From Dehalococcoidia bacterium (GTDB lineage Bacteria; Chloroflexota; Dehalococcoidia; Dehalococcoidales; UBA2162), in assembly GCA_011191975.1 (NCBI GenBank), contig DUFA01000117.1, positions 1 to 64,000 of the forward strand: a stretch of 64,000 nucleotides of DNA, in the 5' to 3' direction. Of the stretch, positions 16,015 to 25,000 are shown piece by piece (position 1 is the first letter of the stretch; every line of letters begins with the position of its first letter). The notes under the pieces are model-generated. The model had not been told where the DNA came from. It worked only from the letters and a program-made list of their open reading frames with translations, and did not search any database. The translations under genes and the position numbers were made by a program.

Positions 16015-16950
16015 ATGCTTGAATATCTTTACATTTTACCCCTGGCGCTGGTGATCGACCTGGCAGCAGGAGAATATCCTGATTTTCTTCATCCGGTAAC
16101 CTGGATAGGAAATGTTATTTCATTCCTGTTGAAAGCAGCCCCAAGGAAAGGATCGATGCTGCAGTTTATTTACGGCGTATTGATAGTTGTTTTTACGGCT
16201 GCTTTATTTTCTGTCCCCGTGGTCTTCCTGCTTCTTTACCTCAGGGACTGGTCGACCATTGCTTTTATCATCGTTACCGCGCTGCTCTTGAAATCCACAT
16301 TCTCAGTCAGAATCCTGTACAAGCTGGCTACCAACGTAAAACGACTCATTGATGCAGGTAACCTACCAGCTGCAAGGAAAGAGACGTCATACCTGGTAAG
16401 TCGCGATACAACCAGGCTGAACCAGGAACAGATAACATCGGCTATCGTCGAAATGGAGACCGAGAGTATAACAGACAGCCTGGTGGCGCCATTATTCTAC
16501 TGGCTGATTTTCGGTGTACCGGGTGCAATTGCGTATCGCGTGATAAACACGTTCGATTCGCGAATAGGGTATCACGGGCAATATGAATATACAGGAAAAT
16601 TCGCGGCACGACTGGATGACATCCTGAATTTTATTCCGGCACGTTTAGCGGGACTGCTTCTCGTGGTGGCTGCCTATATTTCGAGGAAAAACGGAAGGAA
16701 AGCCTGGAGGACCCTGGTAAGCGACCATAATAAAACAGCGAGTCCGAATGCCGGATGGACGATGTCAGCAGCAGCCGGAGCCATGGATATACGACTTGAA
16801 AAACCGGGTCATTACAGACTGGGACATACAGGCAGAGAACCTGATTCGGCATCGATATCCGGTGGTTTACAGCTTGTAATAGTAACATGCCTGTTGTGGA
16901 GTTGCATCTGCATTGGGATAATTGGAGTACGATATGCCCTTGCAGCCTAG
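16015..16950 (+). CDS. cbiB: Adenosylcobinamide-phosphate synthase CbiB
   Basis: A 311-aa multi-helix membrane protein of the CbiB/CobD family, which joins adenosylcobyric acid to (R)-1-amino-2-propanol phosphate (or ethanolamine phosphate). Recognisable parts: LVIDLAAGEYPDFLHPVTWIG at the start (seen as PDFLHPVTWIG), SYLVSRDTTRLN near 125-136, INTFDSRIGY near 178-187, and the terminal GRKAWRTLVSDHNKTASPNAGW region. Length is typical. It overlaps the next cobD-like gene by 17 bp, indicating one transcript. Confidence 0.93.
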   Translation: MLEYLYILPLALVIDLAAGEYPDFLHPVTWIGNVISFLLKAAPRKGSMLQFIYGVLIVVFTAALFSVPVVFLLLYLRDWSTIAFIIVTALLLKSTFSVRILYKLATNVKRLIDAGNLPAARKETSYLVSRDTTRLNQEQITSAIVEMETESITDSLVAPLFYWLIFGVPGAIAYRVINTFDSRIGYHGQYEYTGKFAARLDDILNFIPARLAGLLLVVAAYISRKNGRKAWRTLVSDHNKTASPNAGWTMSAAAGAMDIRLEKPGHYRLGHTGREPDSASISGGLQLVIVTCLLWSCICIGIIGVRYALAA

Positions 16951-18028
16951 AAAAGCCGTTTCGAATCTTAAGGCGGGAATTCACGGCGGGTTCGATCAAG
17001 GGGAACTGGAAACGCTTAGAATACGACCCGATGAGATAATCGATTTCAGTGTGAGTACCAATCCCGCGGGAACGCCGGCCGGAATGTTGCGACAGGTTTC
17101 GGTCAAGGATTTATCAAGGTACCCCGATTCACAATCTACCCTTTTGAGGAGAGAGATCGCCCGTATTAACGGAGTTTCTGAGAGTAACGTGCTTGTATCC
17201 AGCGGTTGAACCGAGATAATCCGCCTGGCGGTGACAGCGTATCTTAAAGAAAAAGACAGTGTACTGCTGGTAGAGCCAACATATGGTGAATATCGTTTAT
17301 CCTGCGAGATCGCAGATGCCGAAGTTATATCATTTCTCACATCGGCAAAAGACGATTTCAGACCGGATATAAGTGCATTGACAAATCAGATCAAGAGTGA
17401 GAAACCTAAGATACTATTTCTGTGTAATCCGAATAATCCGACGGGCTACTACCTGAAAAGAAATGAGTTCGAGAAAATACTCTCAGCAGCATCAGAATCG
17501 CTGGTAGTCCTTGATGAAGCGTATATTTCCTTTGTGGACAAGGCCTGGAAATCTGAAGGATATATCGACCGAAATAATCTGCTTATACTGCGGTCCATGA
17601 CCAAGGATTATGCCCTTGCCGGACTGCGTCTCGGGTATGCTATTTCAAGAGAAGAGATAATCGACGTGTTGAGTCGGGTTTGTCCACCGTGGAACGTAAA
17701 TGTGATAGCGCAGAAGGCCGGCGTTACGGCTTTAAAGAGTAAGGAATATCTCGAAAAGAGCCGGAAGTCAGTATTCAGGGAGAAACGATACCTTGAGTCC
17801 AGCCTGGAAAAGTTGGGATTTCTCTGCGTTCTCTCCGAGGCTAATTATTTCCTGGTGAAGGTTAACAAAGCTGCCGAATTAAGAAAACAACTTTTAATTA
17901 GCAAGAGAATACTCATCAGAGACTGCACTTCGTTCGGTTTACCGGAGTACATACGTATTGCTCCTCGTTCTCATAAAGAAAACCGAAGGCTGATAGCCGC
18001 AATAAAGGAACTTGTTGATGATAAGTAA
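16934..18028 (+). pseudogene. L-threonine-phosphate decarboxylase-like PLP aminotransferase (CobD/HisC type) split by in-frame TGA
   Basis: Read through, this is a 364-codon fold type I PLP enzyme that would supply aminopropanol phosphate to CbiB. The only defect is TGA at 17207-17209, inside the conserved cofactor-phosphate loop (VLVSSG-stop-TEIIRLAV), where family members usually have Ser, Ala or Cys. Both halves are in one frame. Downstream, the PLP lysine in LRSMTKDYALAGLRLGYA (seen as SMTKDYALAG), the NPNNPTG motif and the C-terminal arginine motif (YIRIAPRSH) are intact. The start ATG 16934 has GGAG seven bases upstream and overlaps cbiB; the 3' end overlaps cobQ. A GTG at 17231 could restart translation but would omit the first ~100 residues. 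Nonsense mutation, assembly error or recoding remain open. Confidence 0.8.
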
Positions 18029-19550
18029 GGAAAATAAAGCAAAGGTAGTAATGGTGCAGGGGACTGCTTCTTCAGCAGGGAAAAGTATACTGGTAACTGC
18101 GTTGTGCCGCATTCTAAAACAGGATGGATATAAGGTTGCACCGTTTAAATCACAGAATATGTCACTGAATTCTTTCGTCACCAGGGAAGGCGGTGAGATC
18201 GGGCGTGCCCAGGTAGTCCAGGCTGAAGCCGCGGGAATAGAGCCGACAGTCGATATGAATCCTATACTCCTGAAACCGGAAGCCGACAGCAAGTCACAGG
18301 TTATTGTTATGGGTAAGGTGATGAATACCCTCCAGACCAGGAAATACTATGAACGTAAATCCGACCTGCTGAGAATAGCCTCGGAAGCGCTGGATCGTCT
18401 CAGGTCTGCTTATGACGTGGTGGTTATCGAGGGAGCCGGAAGCGCCGCTGAGATAAATCTTAAGGACAGGGAAATCGTCAACATGCGGATAGCAAAGCTG
18501 GCGAATTCACCGGTACTGCTTGTCGGCGATATCGACAGGGGAGGAATATTTGCGTCTCTTATCGGTACCGTTGATTTGCTAGAACCTGACGAGAGGAAAT
18601 TGGTCAAAGGCCTGGTAATCAATAAATTCAGGGGAGACATTTCTCTGTTTGAGTCGGGCATCAGGTTCATCGAGGAAAGATCAGGTATACCTTGTGCCGG
18701 TGTTATCCCGTATTTCCGTGATATCGCTATAGCTCAGGAAGACTCGGTTTACCTGGATGAGAGACCAGATAACGGGACGAATGCAAATCTCGATATAGTG
18801 GTGATCAGATTACCGCACATATCGAACTACGATGACTTCGATCCACTGGAGAGAGAAGGCTGTGGCGTACGTTATATCACGAATCGTAGAAAACTGGGGA
18901 ATCCGCAGTTGATTATTATACCTGGCAGTAAGAGCACTGTTGCGGACCTTCATTTCCTGAGGGATACAGGACTGGCTGATGAAATTATCCGGTTGAATCA
19001 TAGCGGTACTCCGGTAATGGGGATATGCGGAGGATACCAGATGCTGGGCAGGCGACTGGAAGATCCCTGTGGAGTTGAATCATCAGAAGGTTCGATCCAG
19101 GGCCTGCAACTCCTAGACGTGGTGACTGTTTTCAACCGGGGAAAAACCACCACCCAGGTAAAGGGAAGGGTGAGTAATGGCAGGGGCATATTATCTGAAG
19201 CTAATGGAAGAGAGATAGAAGGCTATGAAATTCATATGGGCGAATCCGTCGAAAATAATGAGGAGAGTCCTTTCTTAATACTGCAGACGCCAGGAGGAAA
19301 AGCTGCCTATACCGATGGAGCTATAAACAGTCAAGGTACTGTCCTGGGTACGTATATACACGGTATTTTTAACAAAGACGGTTTCAGGGTTGGTTTTCTG
19401 GGTTCACTGCGGAAATACCATCGGATGCCGGTGCACGAAGCATACAATGTCGAAGAAAAGGAAAAAGAGTATGACAAACTGGCTGACCTGGTACGCGGCA
19501 GTCTTGATATGCAGTTAGTGTACCGGATAATCGACGAAGGTATCCGGTAA
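18018..19550 (+). CDS. cobQ: Cobyric acid synthase CobQ/CbiP
   Basis: Glutamine-dependent amidotransferase that amidates four side chains of adenosylcobyrinic acid a,c-diamide. N-terminal P-loop-like synthetase domain: VQGTASSAGKS (residues ~12-22), PFKSQNMSLNS, LLVGDIDRGGIFASL. C-terminal class I glutaminase domain: nucleophile MGICGGYQMLG (~335-345) and histidine in YIHGIF. Length 510 aa is normal. I choose ATG 18018 (7 nt after AAAGGAAC) over upstream TTG codons. It overlaps the cobD-like gene by 11 bp and closes the corrinoid operon. The late-pathway-only set suggests salvage of cobinamide or cobyrinate, although other cob genes may lie elsewhere. Confidence 0.94.
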   Translation: MISKENKAKVVMVQGTASSAGKSILVTALCRILKQDGYKVAPFKSQNMSLNSFVTREGGEIGRAQVVQAEAAGIEPTVDMNPILLKPEADSKSQVIVMGKVMNTLQTRKYYERKSDLLRIASEALDRLRSAYDVVVIEGAGSAAEINLKDREIVNMRIAKLANSPVLLVGDIDRGGIFASLIGTVDLLEPDERKLVKGLVINKFRGDISLFESGIRFIEERSGIPCAGVIPYFRDIAIAQEDSVYLDERPDNGTNANLDIVVIRLPHISNYDDFDPLEREGCGVRYITNRRKLGNPQLIIIPGSKSTVADLHFLRDTGLADEIIRLNHSGTPVMGICGGYQMLGRRLEDPCGVESSEGSIQGLQLLDVVTVFNRGKTTTQVKGRVSNGRGILSEANGREIEGYEIHMGESVENNEESPFLILQTPGGKAAYTDGAINSQGTVLGTYIHGIFNKDGFRVGFLGSLRKYHRMPVHEAYNVEEKEKEYDKLADLVRGSLDMQLVYRIIDEGIR

Positions 19551-19589
19551 AATACGTTTCCCCAGTGATCGATTTAGACGTATACGAAA

Positions 19590-19619
19590 TTGCGTTAGCG
19601 TGCTGTAAAAACCTATAAT
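19590..19619 (+). promoter_or_regulatory. Promoter for moaB-moeA
   Basis: TTGCGT (19590-19595), 18-nt spacer, TATAAT (19614-19619), 32 bp before the moaB start codon. The -10 is perfect and the -35 is partial. Confidence 0.55.
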
Positions 19620-19651
19620 AAAATCAGTACGGTTGTGGAAAGGTATATATC

Positions 19652-20155
19652 ATGAGTCATCTCGAGCACAAGGAACTATCGCCAAAGGCAATAACCTGCA
19701 ACGTCCTGATAATATCCGACAGCAGAACGGAAAAAACGGATGAATCCGGGAAGTACCTGGTCGAAAACCTGAAGGGTTGCGGTCATACGGTAGTTGATTT
19801 CGCATTTCTGAAGAACGATCAGGAAGCGATAAAGAACAAGCTAAAAGAATACCTGGCTCAGGAAGAGTTGCAGGTAATCATTACCAGCGGAGGAACGGGT
19901 GTCAGTATGCGTGACGTCACGGTAGAAACAGTGACACCAATGCTGGATAAGATGCTGGACGGATTCGGCGAACTGTTCCGGACGTTGTCTTACACGGAGA
20001 TAGGCACCGCCAGTATTATGAGCAGGGCGATAGCAGGAGTAATCAGCGGAAAGGTAATAGTATGTGTTCCGGGATCACTCGCAGCGGTCAAGTTGGCTTT
20101 GGATAAAATTATTCTACCCGAAATCGGGCATATGGTCAGGGAGGCTACAAGATGA
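19652..20155 (+). CDS. moaB: Molybdopterin adenylyltransferase-type protein MoaB/MogA
   Basis: A 167-aa MoCF_biosynth-fold protein that adenylates molybdopterin before metal insertion. Conserved parts: ISDSRTEKTDESG near residues 26-38, ITSGGTGVSMRDVTVE near 75-90 (the TGGTG-type loop), and CVPGSLAAVKLALDKIILPE near 137-156. MoaB-like proteins also serve tungsten-cofactor synthesis. Its stop overlaps the moeA start by 4 bp, so the two act together. With the tungstate transporter operon 2 kb away, this is a Mo/W cofactor region. Confidence 0.92.
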   Translation: MSHLEHKELSPKAITCNVLIISDSRTEKTDESGKYLVENLKGCGHTVVDFAFLKNDQEAIKNKLKEYLAQEELQVIITSGGTGVSMRDVTVETVTPMLDKMLDGFGELFRTLSYTEIGTASIMSRAIAGVISGKVIVCVPGSLAAVKLALDKIILPEIGHMVREATR

Positions 20156-21357
20156 GACCTTTAGTGTCACTACTACCCTTTGATGAAGCACTGGATACGG
20201 TAAAAAAGAATATCAAACCGATTAACGAAACAGAAATAATACCGATCGACCATGCAATGGGAAGAGTTTTAGCGGAGGATGTAATCGCTACCCAGAATAC
20301 CCCACCTTACGATCGCGGCTCAATGGATGGTTACGCGGTTATTGCTGAAGATACAAGAGGTGCAAGCGACGCCAACCCGGTGGTACTGGAAATGATCGCT
20401 GTTATTCATGCCGGTGATTCACCCGACGTAGCCATCAGTTCAGGAAAGTGCACGCAGATTGCTACGGGGGCAATAATGCCGGAAGGAGCCAATGCGGTAG
20501 TGAAGGTAGAAGAAACAAGTATAACCGGCAGTACTGTTTCGATATATAAAGAAATCGCACCTCTTACAGATGTGGGAATGAAGGGAGAGGATATTAAGGC
20601 AGGTGAAACAGTATTGAGTAGCGGTGCCTATCTTGATGCTGGAAAGATAGGAGTACTTGCTTCCCAGGGACTTGAAAAGGTGAAAGTTTACATAAAGCCA
20701 AGAGTTGCCGTAATGCCCTCCGGTGAAGAAGTGGTCGAGCCTGGCAAAGAACTCAAGCCAGGACAATTGTATGATATTAATTCATATACCATATTATCGG
20801 TGGTAAACGAGAATGGCGGAATACCCGTCAGACCGGGAATTATCGGTGACACCGTAGAAGATATCAGGGCGAAACTTACCAAAGCACTTGAAATCAGTGA
20901 CTTCCTGGTATTTTCCGGAGGTTCATCGGCAGGGGAGAAGGATCTGCTGTCATCGGTAGTAGCAGAGATGGGAGTTATCGTATTCCACGGCGTCGAGATA
21001 AAACCTGGAAAGCCGACAATGTTTGCCATTATTAATGACAAGCCAGTTTTCGGTATGCCAGGGCATCCGGCGTCATCACTGGTCAATTCTTACCTCTTCT
21101 TGGCGCCTGCTTTGAGAAAAATGGCACGATTGCCGGAGAAACGCCCACAGACTGTAAAAGCAAAAATGAGTAAGACCACTGCAGGGGCAAAAGACAGACC
21201 CCAGTTTATGACCGTGAAGATCGAAGGTGATGAGGTAGTGCCGGTGTTTACGGTATCGGGTGCGATAATGAGCATTGCCCGGGCTGACGGATATTTCAAG
21301 ATAGAAAAAAATGGATTGGTCGAAAAAGGCGAGGAAGTTACCGTTACACTTTTTTAG
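20152..21357 (+). CDS. moeA: Molybdopterin molybdenumtransferase MoeA
   Basis: A 401-aa MoeA that inserts molybdate or tungstate into adenylylated molybdopterin. Domains in order: the N-terminal region with ENTPPYDRGSMDGYAV-type motif (TQNTPPYDRGSMDGYA, residues ~47-62); the beta domain; the MoCF-like domain with SGEEVVEPG, YDINSY and VFSGGSSAGEKD (~260-270) and GMPGHPASS (~301-309); and a C-terminal beta barrel. All are intact. Coupled to moaB by a 4-bp overlap. Many W-using prokaryotes carry two MoeA paralogues; only one is in this window. Confidence 0.95.
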   Translation: MRPLVSLLPFDEALDTVKKNIKPINETEIIPIDHAMGRVLAEDVIATQNTPPYDRGSMDGYAVIAEDTRGASDANPVVLEMIAVIHAGDSPDVAISSGKCTQIATGAIMPEGANAVVKVEETSITGSTVSIYKEIAPLTDVGMKGEDIKAGETVLSSGAYLDAGKIGVLASQGLEKVKVYIKPRVAVMPSGEEVVEPGKELKPGQLYDINSYTILSVVNENGGIPVRPGIIGDTVEDIRAKLTKALEISDFLVFSGGSSAGEKDLLSSVVAEMGVIVFHGVEIKPGKPTMFAIINDKPVFGMPGHPASSLVNSYLFLAPALRKMARLPEKRPQTVKAKMSKTTAGAKDRPQFMTVKIEGDEVVPVFTVSGAIMSIARADGYFKIEKNGLVEKGEEVTVTLF

Positions 21358-21365
21358 TCAGGGAA

Positions 21366-21890
21366 ATGGATATTTCCAACCTCAGGATAGAGATTAATCC
21401 GGTAATAACCGATGAAGAGCTATTCTCTTTTTACCAGCGGAATCATATCTGCGAAGAGGGCTATGGCAGGATTGAATATCCTTACCTGCGAAAAAGTAGC
21501 CTCATAGTCGGTGCTTTCGAAAGTGAAAAGCTGGTAGGTATCGCTAGGGCGATGTTCGATGGTATGACCGGCGTCATTATGGAGTTCTGCCTTGAACTGG
21601 AATACCAGGGAACCAACCTTGCATATGAAAACGGTTCACTCATAGGTAAAGATGATTACGGGTTAGGTAAGAGGATAGGTGATATTCTGATCAACGAATT
21701 ATTCCAAATGGGAGCTGATTTCATAGATGCTCCCTCTATAGTGGAAAACTATGAAGAGACTTTTTACGAATCTATCGGATTCGAAAAAAAGAATAATCAT
21801 CTTGCTTATTATATCGATAAAAGACCCTATAAAGATGATGAACGATTTATGACAACACGTCGTACTTTTTCTGATGAAGTAAGTAGCTAA
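21366..21890 (+). CDS. GNAT-like N-acetyltransferase
   Basis: A 174-aa protein with a GNAT-type core: LIVGAFESEKLVGIARAMFDGMTGVIMEF (strands 2-4), then LGKRIGDILINELFQMGADFIDAPS, and the C-terminal EETFYESIGFEKKNN strand. The acetyl-CoA loop is present but atypical (GLGKRIGD in place of a full Q/RxxGxG/A). It starts 8 bp after moeA and so is probably the last gene of that transcript, but an acetyltransferase role in cofactor synthesis is not known. Its 3' end overlaps the convergent next gene by 4 bp. Confidence 0.75.
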   Translation: MDISNLRIEINPVITDEELFSFYQRNHICEEGYGRIEYPYLRKSSLIVGAFESEKLVGIARAMFDGMTGVIMEFCLELEYQGTNLAYENGSLIGKDDYGLGKRIGDILINELFQMGADFIDAPSIVENYEETFYESIGFEKKNNHLAYYIDKRPYKDDERFMTTRRTFSDEVSS

Positions 21891-22366
21891 TTTTCAATGT
21901 ACAGGATCTGTTCGTAATCTTGAAATCCCTGTTCCCGCCAGAATGAATTTCCTATCGTGTTTTTCGTGACCACGCTTATCTCGATTCTCTTGATATCACG
22001 CTCTTTAAACCAGGCTTTTATACGATCCAGCATCTCTTTCCCGATCCCTTTTCTCCTGTGACTGGCGGTAACGGCCATGTCATAAATGACACCGATATTT
22101 TTTCCCCGCGAGAAGGGTGGCATCCGTGTTATCTGCGATATCGAATATCCAACCACGTTTTGATCGTCCAGAGAGACCAGGACAAGTGAATCGTCCGACC
22201 TGATCTTATTTCTGAGATGTGTTTCTACCTGTGTAAGGACGTTGTCACCACTGGTATCAAACGGTTCTATTTCAGCGTTGAAATACATGAACTCCATCCA
22301 GAGTTTAGTAATTTCAGGGATATGCTTTTCTGAAGCTTCTTTGATCTCCATTACAGAATTCTTCAA
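21887..22366 (-). CDS. GNAT family N-acetyltransferase
   Basis: A 159-aa GNAT acetyltransferase. The acetyl-CoA motif RRKGIGKEMLDRI near residues 105-117 fits Q/RxxGxG/A, and IEISVVTKNTIGNSFWREQGFQDYEQIL is the normal C-terminal half. The substrate amine is unknown. It is the last minus-strand gene after moaC (14-bp gap) and may ride on the tup-moa transcript. It is tail-to-tail with another GNAT gene, overlapping 4 bp; the two proteins are not close copies. Confidence 0.85.
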   Translation of the reverse strand: MKNSVMEIKEASEKHIPEITKLWMEFMYFNAEIEPFDTSGDNVLTQVETHLRNKIRSDDSLVLVSLDDQNVVGYSISQITRMPPFSRGKNIGVIYDMAVTASHRRKGIGKEMLDRIKAWFKERDIKRIEISVVTKNTIGNSFWREQGFQDYEQILYIEN

Positions 22367-22380
22367 CTTAAGATTAAAGG

Positions 22381-22854
22381 TTAACCTCTTATATATGTCC
22401 CACTCTTACCACCCGATTTACTCTCTAGGCGGATATCGGTGATCGTCATTCCGCGGTCGACTGATTTGGCCATATCGTAGATTGTCAGGGCGGCGACCGA
22501 TACGGCGGTCATGGCTTCCATTTCTATGCCTGTCTTTCCGCTGCACCTGGCGGTTGCGGTAATTTTAATATTATTCTTACCGGAAAGATCGAAATCTATC
22601 GATATTTCATCGATTAAGATTGGATGACAGAGAGGAATCAGGTGAGGAGTATTTTTGGCCGCCATTATTCCGGCGATCCTGGCAGTTGCGATTACATCGC
22701 CCTTTTTCAGGCTGGCAGACCTGATCTGTTCAAGAGTTTCGGGTTTCATTATCACTTTTCCGCTGGCGGCGGCTTCACGGAAGGTGATATCCTTGGAACC
22801 GACATTGACCATCCTAGCTTCACCGTTAGAATCAAGGTGGGTCAATTCACTCAT
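22381..22854 (-). CDS. moaC: Cyclic pyranopterin monophosphate synthase MoaC
   Basis: A 157-aa MoaC, which with MoaA converts GTP to cyclic pyranopterin monophosphate, the first step of Mo/W cofactor synthesis. Conserved parts: [29 protein letters not shown] (active-site HPL-type motif), [23 protein letters not shown] and the catalytic lysine in [13 protein letters not shown] 22854 is preferred because the ATG at 22863 abuts AGGAGGGG, leaving no spacing. It follows moaA by 36 bp in the tup-moa operon. Confidence 0.95.
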   Translation of the reverse strand: MSELTHLDSNGEARMVNVGSKDITFREAAASGKVIMKPETLEQIRSASLKKGDVIATARIAGIMAAKNTPHLIPLCHPILIDEISIDFDLSGKNNIKITATARCSGKTGIEMEAMTAVSVAALTIYDMAKSVDRGMTITDIRLESKSGGKSGTYIRG

Positions 22855-22890
22855 TATTCTCATCCCCTCCTGTATCCCTTATAATACCAT

Positions 22891-23913
22891 TTAACCACCA
22901 ATCTGGCACATAGGGCGATCGTCAGTGTCAGGAGCCAATCTGCCAGCAAGATTGTGCTGCTCTCTCTTGATGTTAACGGCTTTCTGGATGAGCTCCTTGA
23001 GATCATCGGTGTCTGCACCGCTTCTTAACGCATCTTTAACATTGATCTCCTCACGGGCAAGTAGACAAGGACGAAGATTACCATCGGAAGTTACACGCAG
23101 ACGATTACAGCTGTGGCAGAAATGTTCTGTCATGGGAGTGATAAAGCCGATTGTCCCCTTTGTCTTGGGAAACTGATAGTATCTTGCCGGGCCGTTACCT
23201 GTAAGCCCGGAGTACGGTTCTAGTTCACCCAGTGACTGAATCTGCTCTTTAATCTCAGCAGTAGTTACCATACCGGAAACATCGCCGTTAGGAATACCGA
23301 TAGGCATGAATTCAATATAGCGGACATTCCAGCCTTCTTCGATGGTCTTTCTGGCGAAGTCGATTATCTCGTCATCGTTTATCCCTTTCAGGGGAACCAT
23401 GTTTATCTTGATGGGATTCAAACCTGCCCTATCCGCAGCTTCTATACCGGCAAGCACGTCTTTCAGTCTGTCATGGCCGGTGATCCGTTTAAACCTGTCG
23501 GCTTGCAGTGTGTCAAGGCTGATATTTACTCTTTTCAGTCCGGCTGCTTTAAGCTCTTCAGCGTATCTTGCTAGAAGAATGCCGTTGCTTGTCATTGATA
23601 TATCATCTATACCATCGATTCCGGCAATCATACGCACAAGAGTCGTGAATTGAGGTCTCATAAGAGGTTCACCCCCGGTAAGGCGTACTTTGTTTATACC
23701 CATATCGGCGGCCACACTGACGAGTGTTTCAATTTCCTCGTAAGAAAGAATATCTTCATGTTTAAGGGGAAGCATACTGCTGACCGAGCAGTAAATGCAG
23801 TTAAGATTACAGTGGTCGGTCACCGATATCCTCAGGTAGTTTACCTGGCGGTGCCAGGAGTCATAGAGGGCCTGTTTTATCCTGTTTTCCTGTGATTGTT
23901 GAATTTTACTCAT
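22891..23913 (-). CDS. moaA: GTP 3',8-cyclase MoaA
   Basis: A 340-aa radical SAM enzyme that forms 3',8-cyclo-GTP. N-terminal [4Fe-4S] motif CNLNCIYC (CxxxCxxC) near residues 32-39; C-terminal cluster motif CHSCNRLR with a later CL near 257-280 (CxxC...C). The usual terminal double glycine is present (QIGG). Length is typical. The start overlaps the stop of the upstream ABC ATPase gene by 1 bp, so cofactor synthesis and tungstate/molybdate uptake are one operon. Confidence 0.95.
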   Translation of the reverse strand: MSKIQQSQENRIKQALYDSWHRQVNYLRISVTDHCNLNCIYCSVSSMLPLKHEDILSYEEIETLVSVAADMGINKVRLTGGEPLMRPQFTTLVRMIAGIDGIDDISMTSNGILLARYAEELKAAGLKRVNISLDTLQADRFKRITGHDRLKDVLAGIEAADRAGLNPIKINMVPLKGINDDEIIDFARKTIEEGWNVRYIEFMPIGIPNGDVSGMVTTAEIKEQIQSLGELEPYSGLTGNGPARYYQFPKTKGTIGFITPMTEHFCHSCNRLRVTSDGNLRPCLLAREEINVKDALRSGADTDDLKELIQKAVNIKREQHNLAGRLAPDTDDRPMCQIGG

Positions 23914-24971
23914 TACTGATCCTGTCTGAATACATTTACATCCGATATGTCGAACGTTAAAAATATCCTGTCGTTCTCGGATAGATCAAGTTCCTTCAAC
24001 GTCCGACGAAGAGCAAGGCAGGTAAATTCTGGCGGAATGTTCACTTTAATGTGAGTAATCGTTCCCCGGTCGATAATTCGCGTAACGGTACCTTCAATAC
24101 AGTTATTCCCTGGTGAATCTATCGGTTCTCTCGAAAGCAGAATGTTTTCCGGTCGTATCGAAACGTGCGTCTTTCCTTCCAACTCGGTATTCACGAAAAT
24201 CCTGGTACCATCAATGGTAAAAACCTTGTTTCCGTTCGATTCAGGGGTGATCTCTCCTGAAAAAACGTTGCGTGTCATAAGGAAACGTGCCAGTTGTTCA
24301 GATTGCGGGTAGAGGAATATTTCTTCCGGTGTTCCTACCTGGAGTATTTCTCCGTCAATAATAACGGCGATCCTGTCGCCGAGTGCGACTGCTTCCTCAA
24401 AGCTGTGAGTCACGTGTATGGTGGTCAATTCCAGGTGGTTATGGAGTTCTCTTAACTCCCGTTCATAATCTTCTTTAGTCTCCGCATCTACCGCACTGAG
24501 AGGTTCGTCAAGTATAAGAAGATCGGGCTTGATAGCTATTGCCCTAGCCAGAGCTATCTTCTGGCTTTCGCCACCGCTGAGTGTCCAGGCCCTTTTATCT
24601 AAGAGATTTTCAAGGTGCAGTAACTCGACTGCTTTGTCTACCGCTTTATCGATATCTTTCTGCTTCTGATTTTTCCACATCAGACCGAAGGAAATGTTAT
24701 CGCGTACCGAAAGATGCCGGTAAAGGGCGTAATCCTGGAAAGCAAACCCGATTTTCCGTTTTTCCAGATTAAGGTCTGTCACATCTTTACCGTTAATCCA
24801 TACTTCACCGCTGGTAACGGAGGTGAGACCGGCGATAGACTCAAGAAGAACGCTTTTGCCGGAACCGGTCGGCCCCAGGAGAACGAAGTATTCACCATCA
24901 CGCACTTCCAGACTGACATTCTTCAGGAAAAACTTCCCTACTTGGACGCATAAATTTTTAACTTCAAGCAT
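23913..24971 (-). CDS. Molybdate/tungstate-type ABC transporter ATPase with TOBE domain (second ATPase of operon)
   Basis: A 352-aa ABC ATPase: Walker A GPTGSGKS near residues 33-40, signature LSGGESQK near 132-139, Walker B LLILDEPLSAVD near 153-164, H-loop HVTHS, then a C-terminal TOBE region (residues ~240-350) with SIRPENILLS. This WtpC/ModC-like layout binds oxyanion or couples to a Mod/Wtp permease. The operon has a single permease (TupB), so this ATPase either replaces or supplements the TupC-like protein, or serves a permease encoded elsewhere. Abuts moaA. Confidence 0.87.
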   Translation of the reverse strand: MLEVKNLCVQVGKFFLKNVSLEVRDGEYFVLLGPTGSGKSVLLESIAGLTSVTSGEVWINGKDVTDLNLEKRKIGFAFQDYALYRHLSVRDNISFGLMWKNQKQKDIDKAVDKAVELLHLENLLDKRAWTLSGGESQKIALARAIAIKPDLLILDEPLSAVDAETKEDYERELRELHNHLELTTIHVTHSFEEAVALGDRIAVIIDGEILQVGTPEEIFLYPQSEQLARFLMTRNVFSGEITPESNGNKVFTIDGTRIFVNTELEGKTHVSIRPENILLSREPIDSPGNNCIEGTVTRIIDRGTITHIKVNIPPEFTCLALRRTLKELDLSENDRIFLTFDISDVNVFRQDQ

Positions 24972-25000
24972 AGTTTACCTTTTTAAGATTGTTCAGGTTC

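Noticed and set aside
17207-17209. Selenocysteine as explanation for the cobD-like TGA
   Set aside because: No SECIS-like stem-loop was obvious after the TGA by eye and no sel genes are in the window; PLP enzymes of this family have no known selenocysteine here. Not excluded, but not supported.
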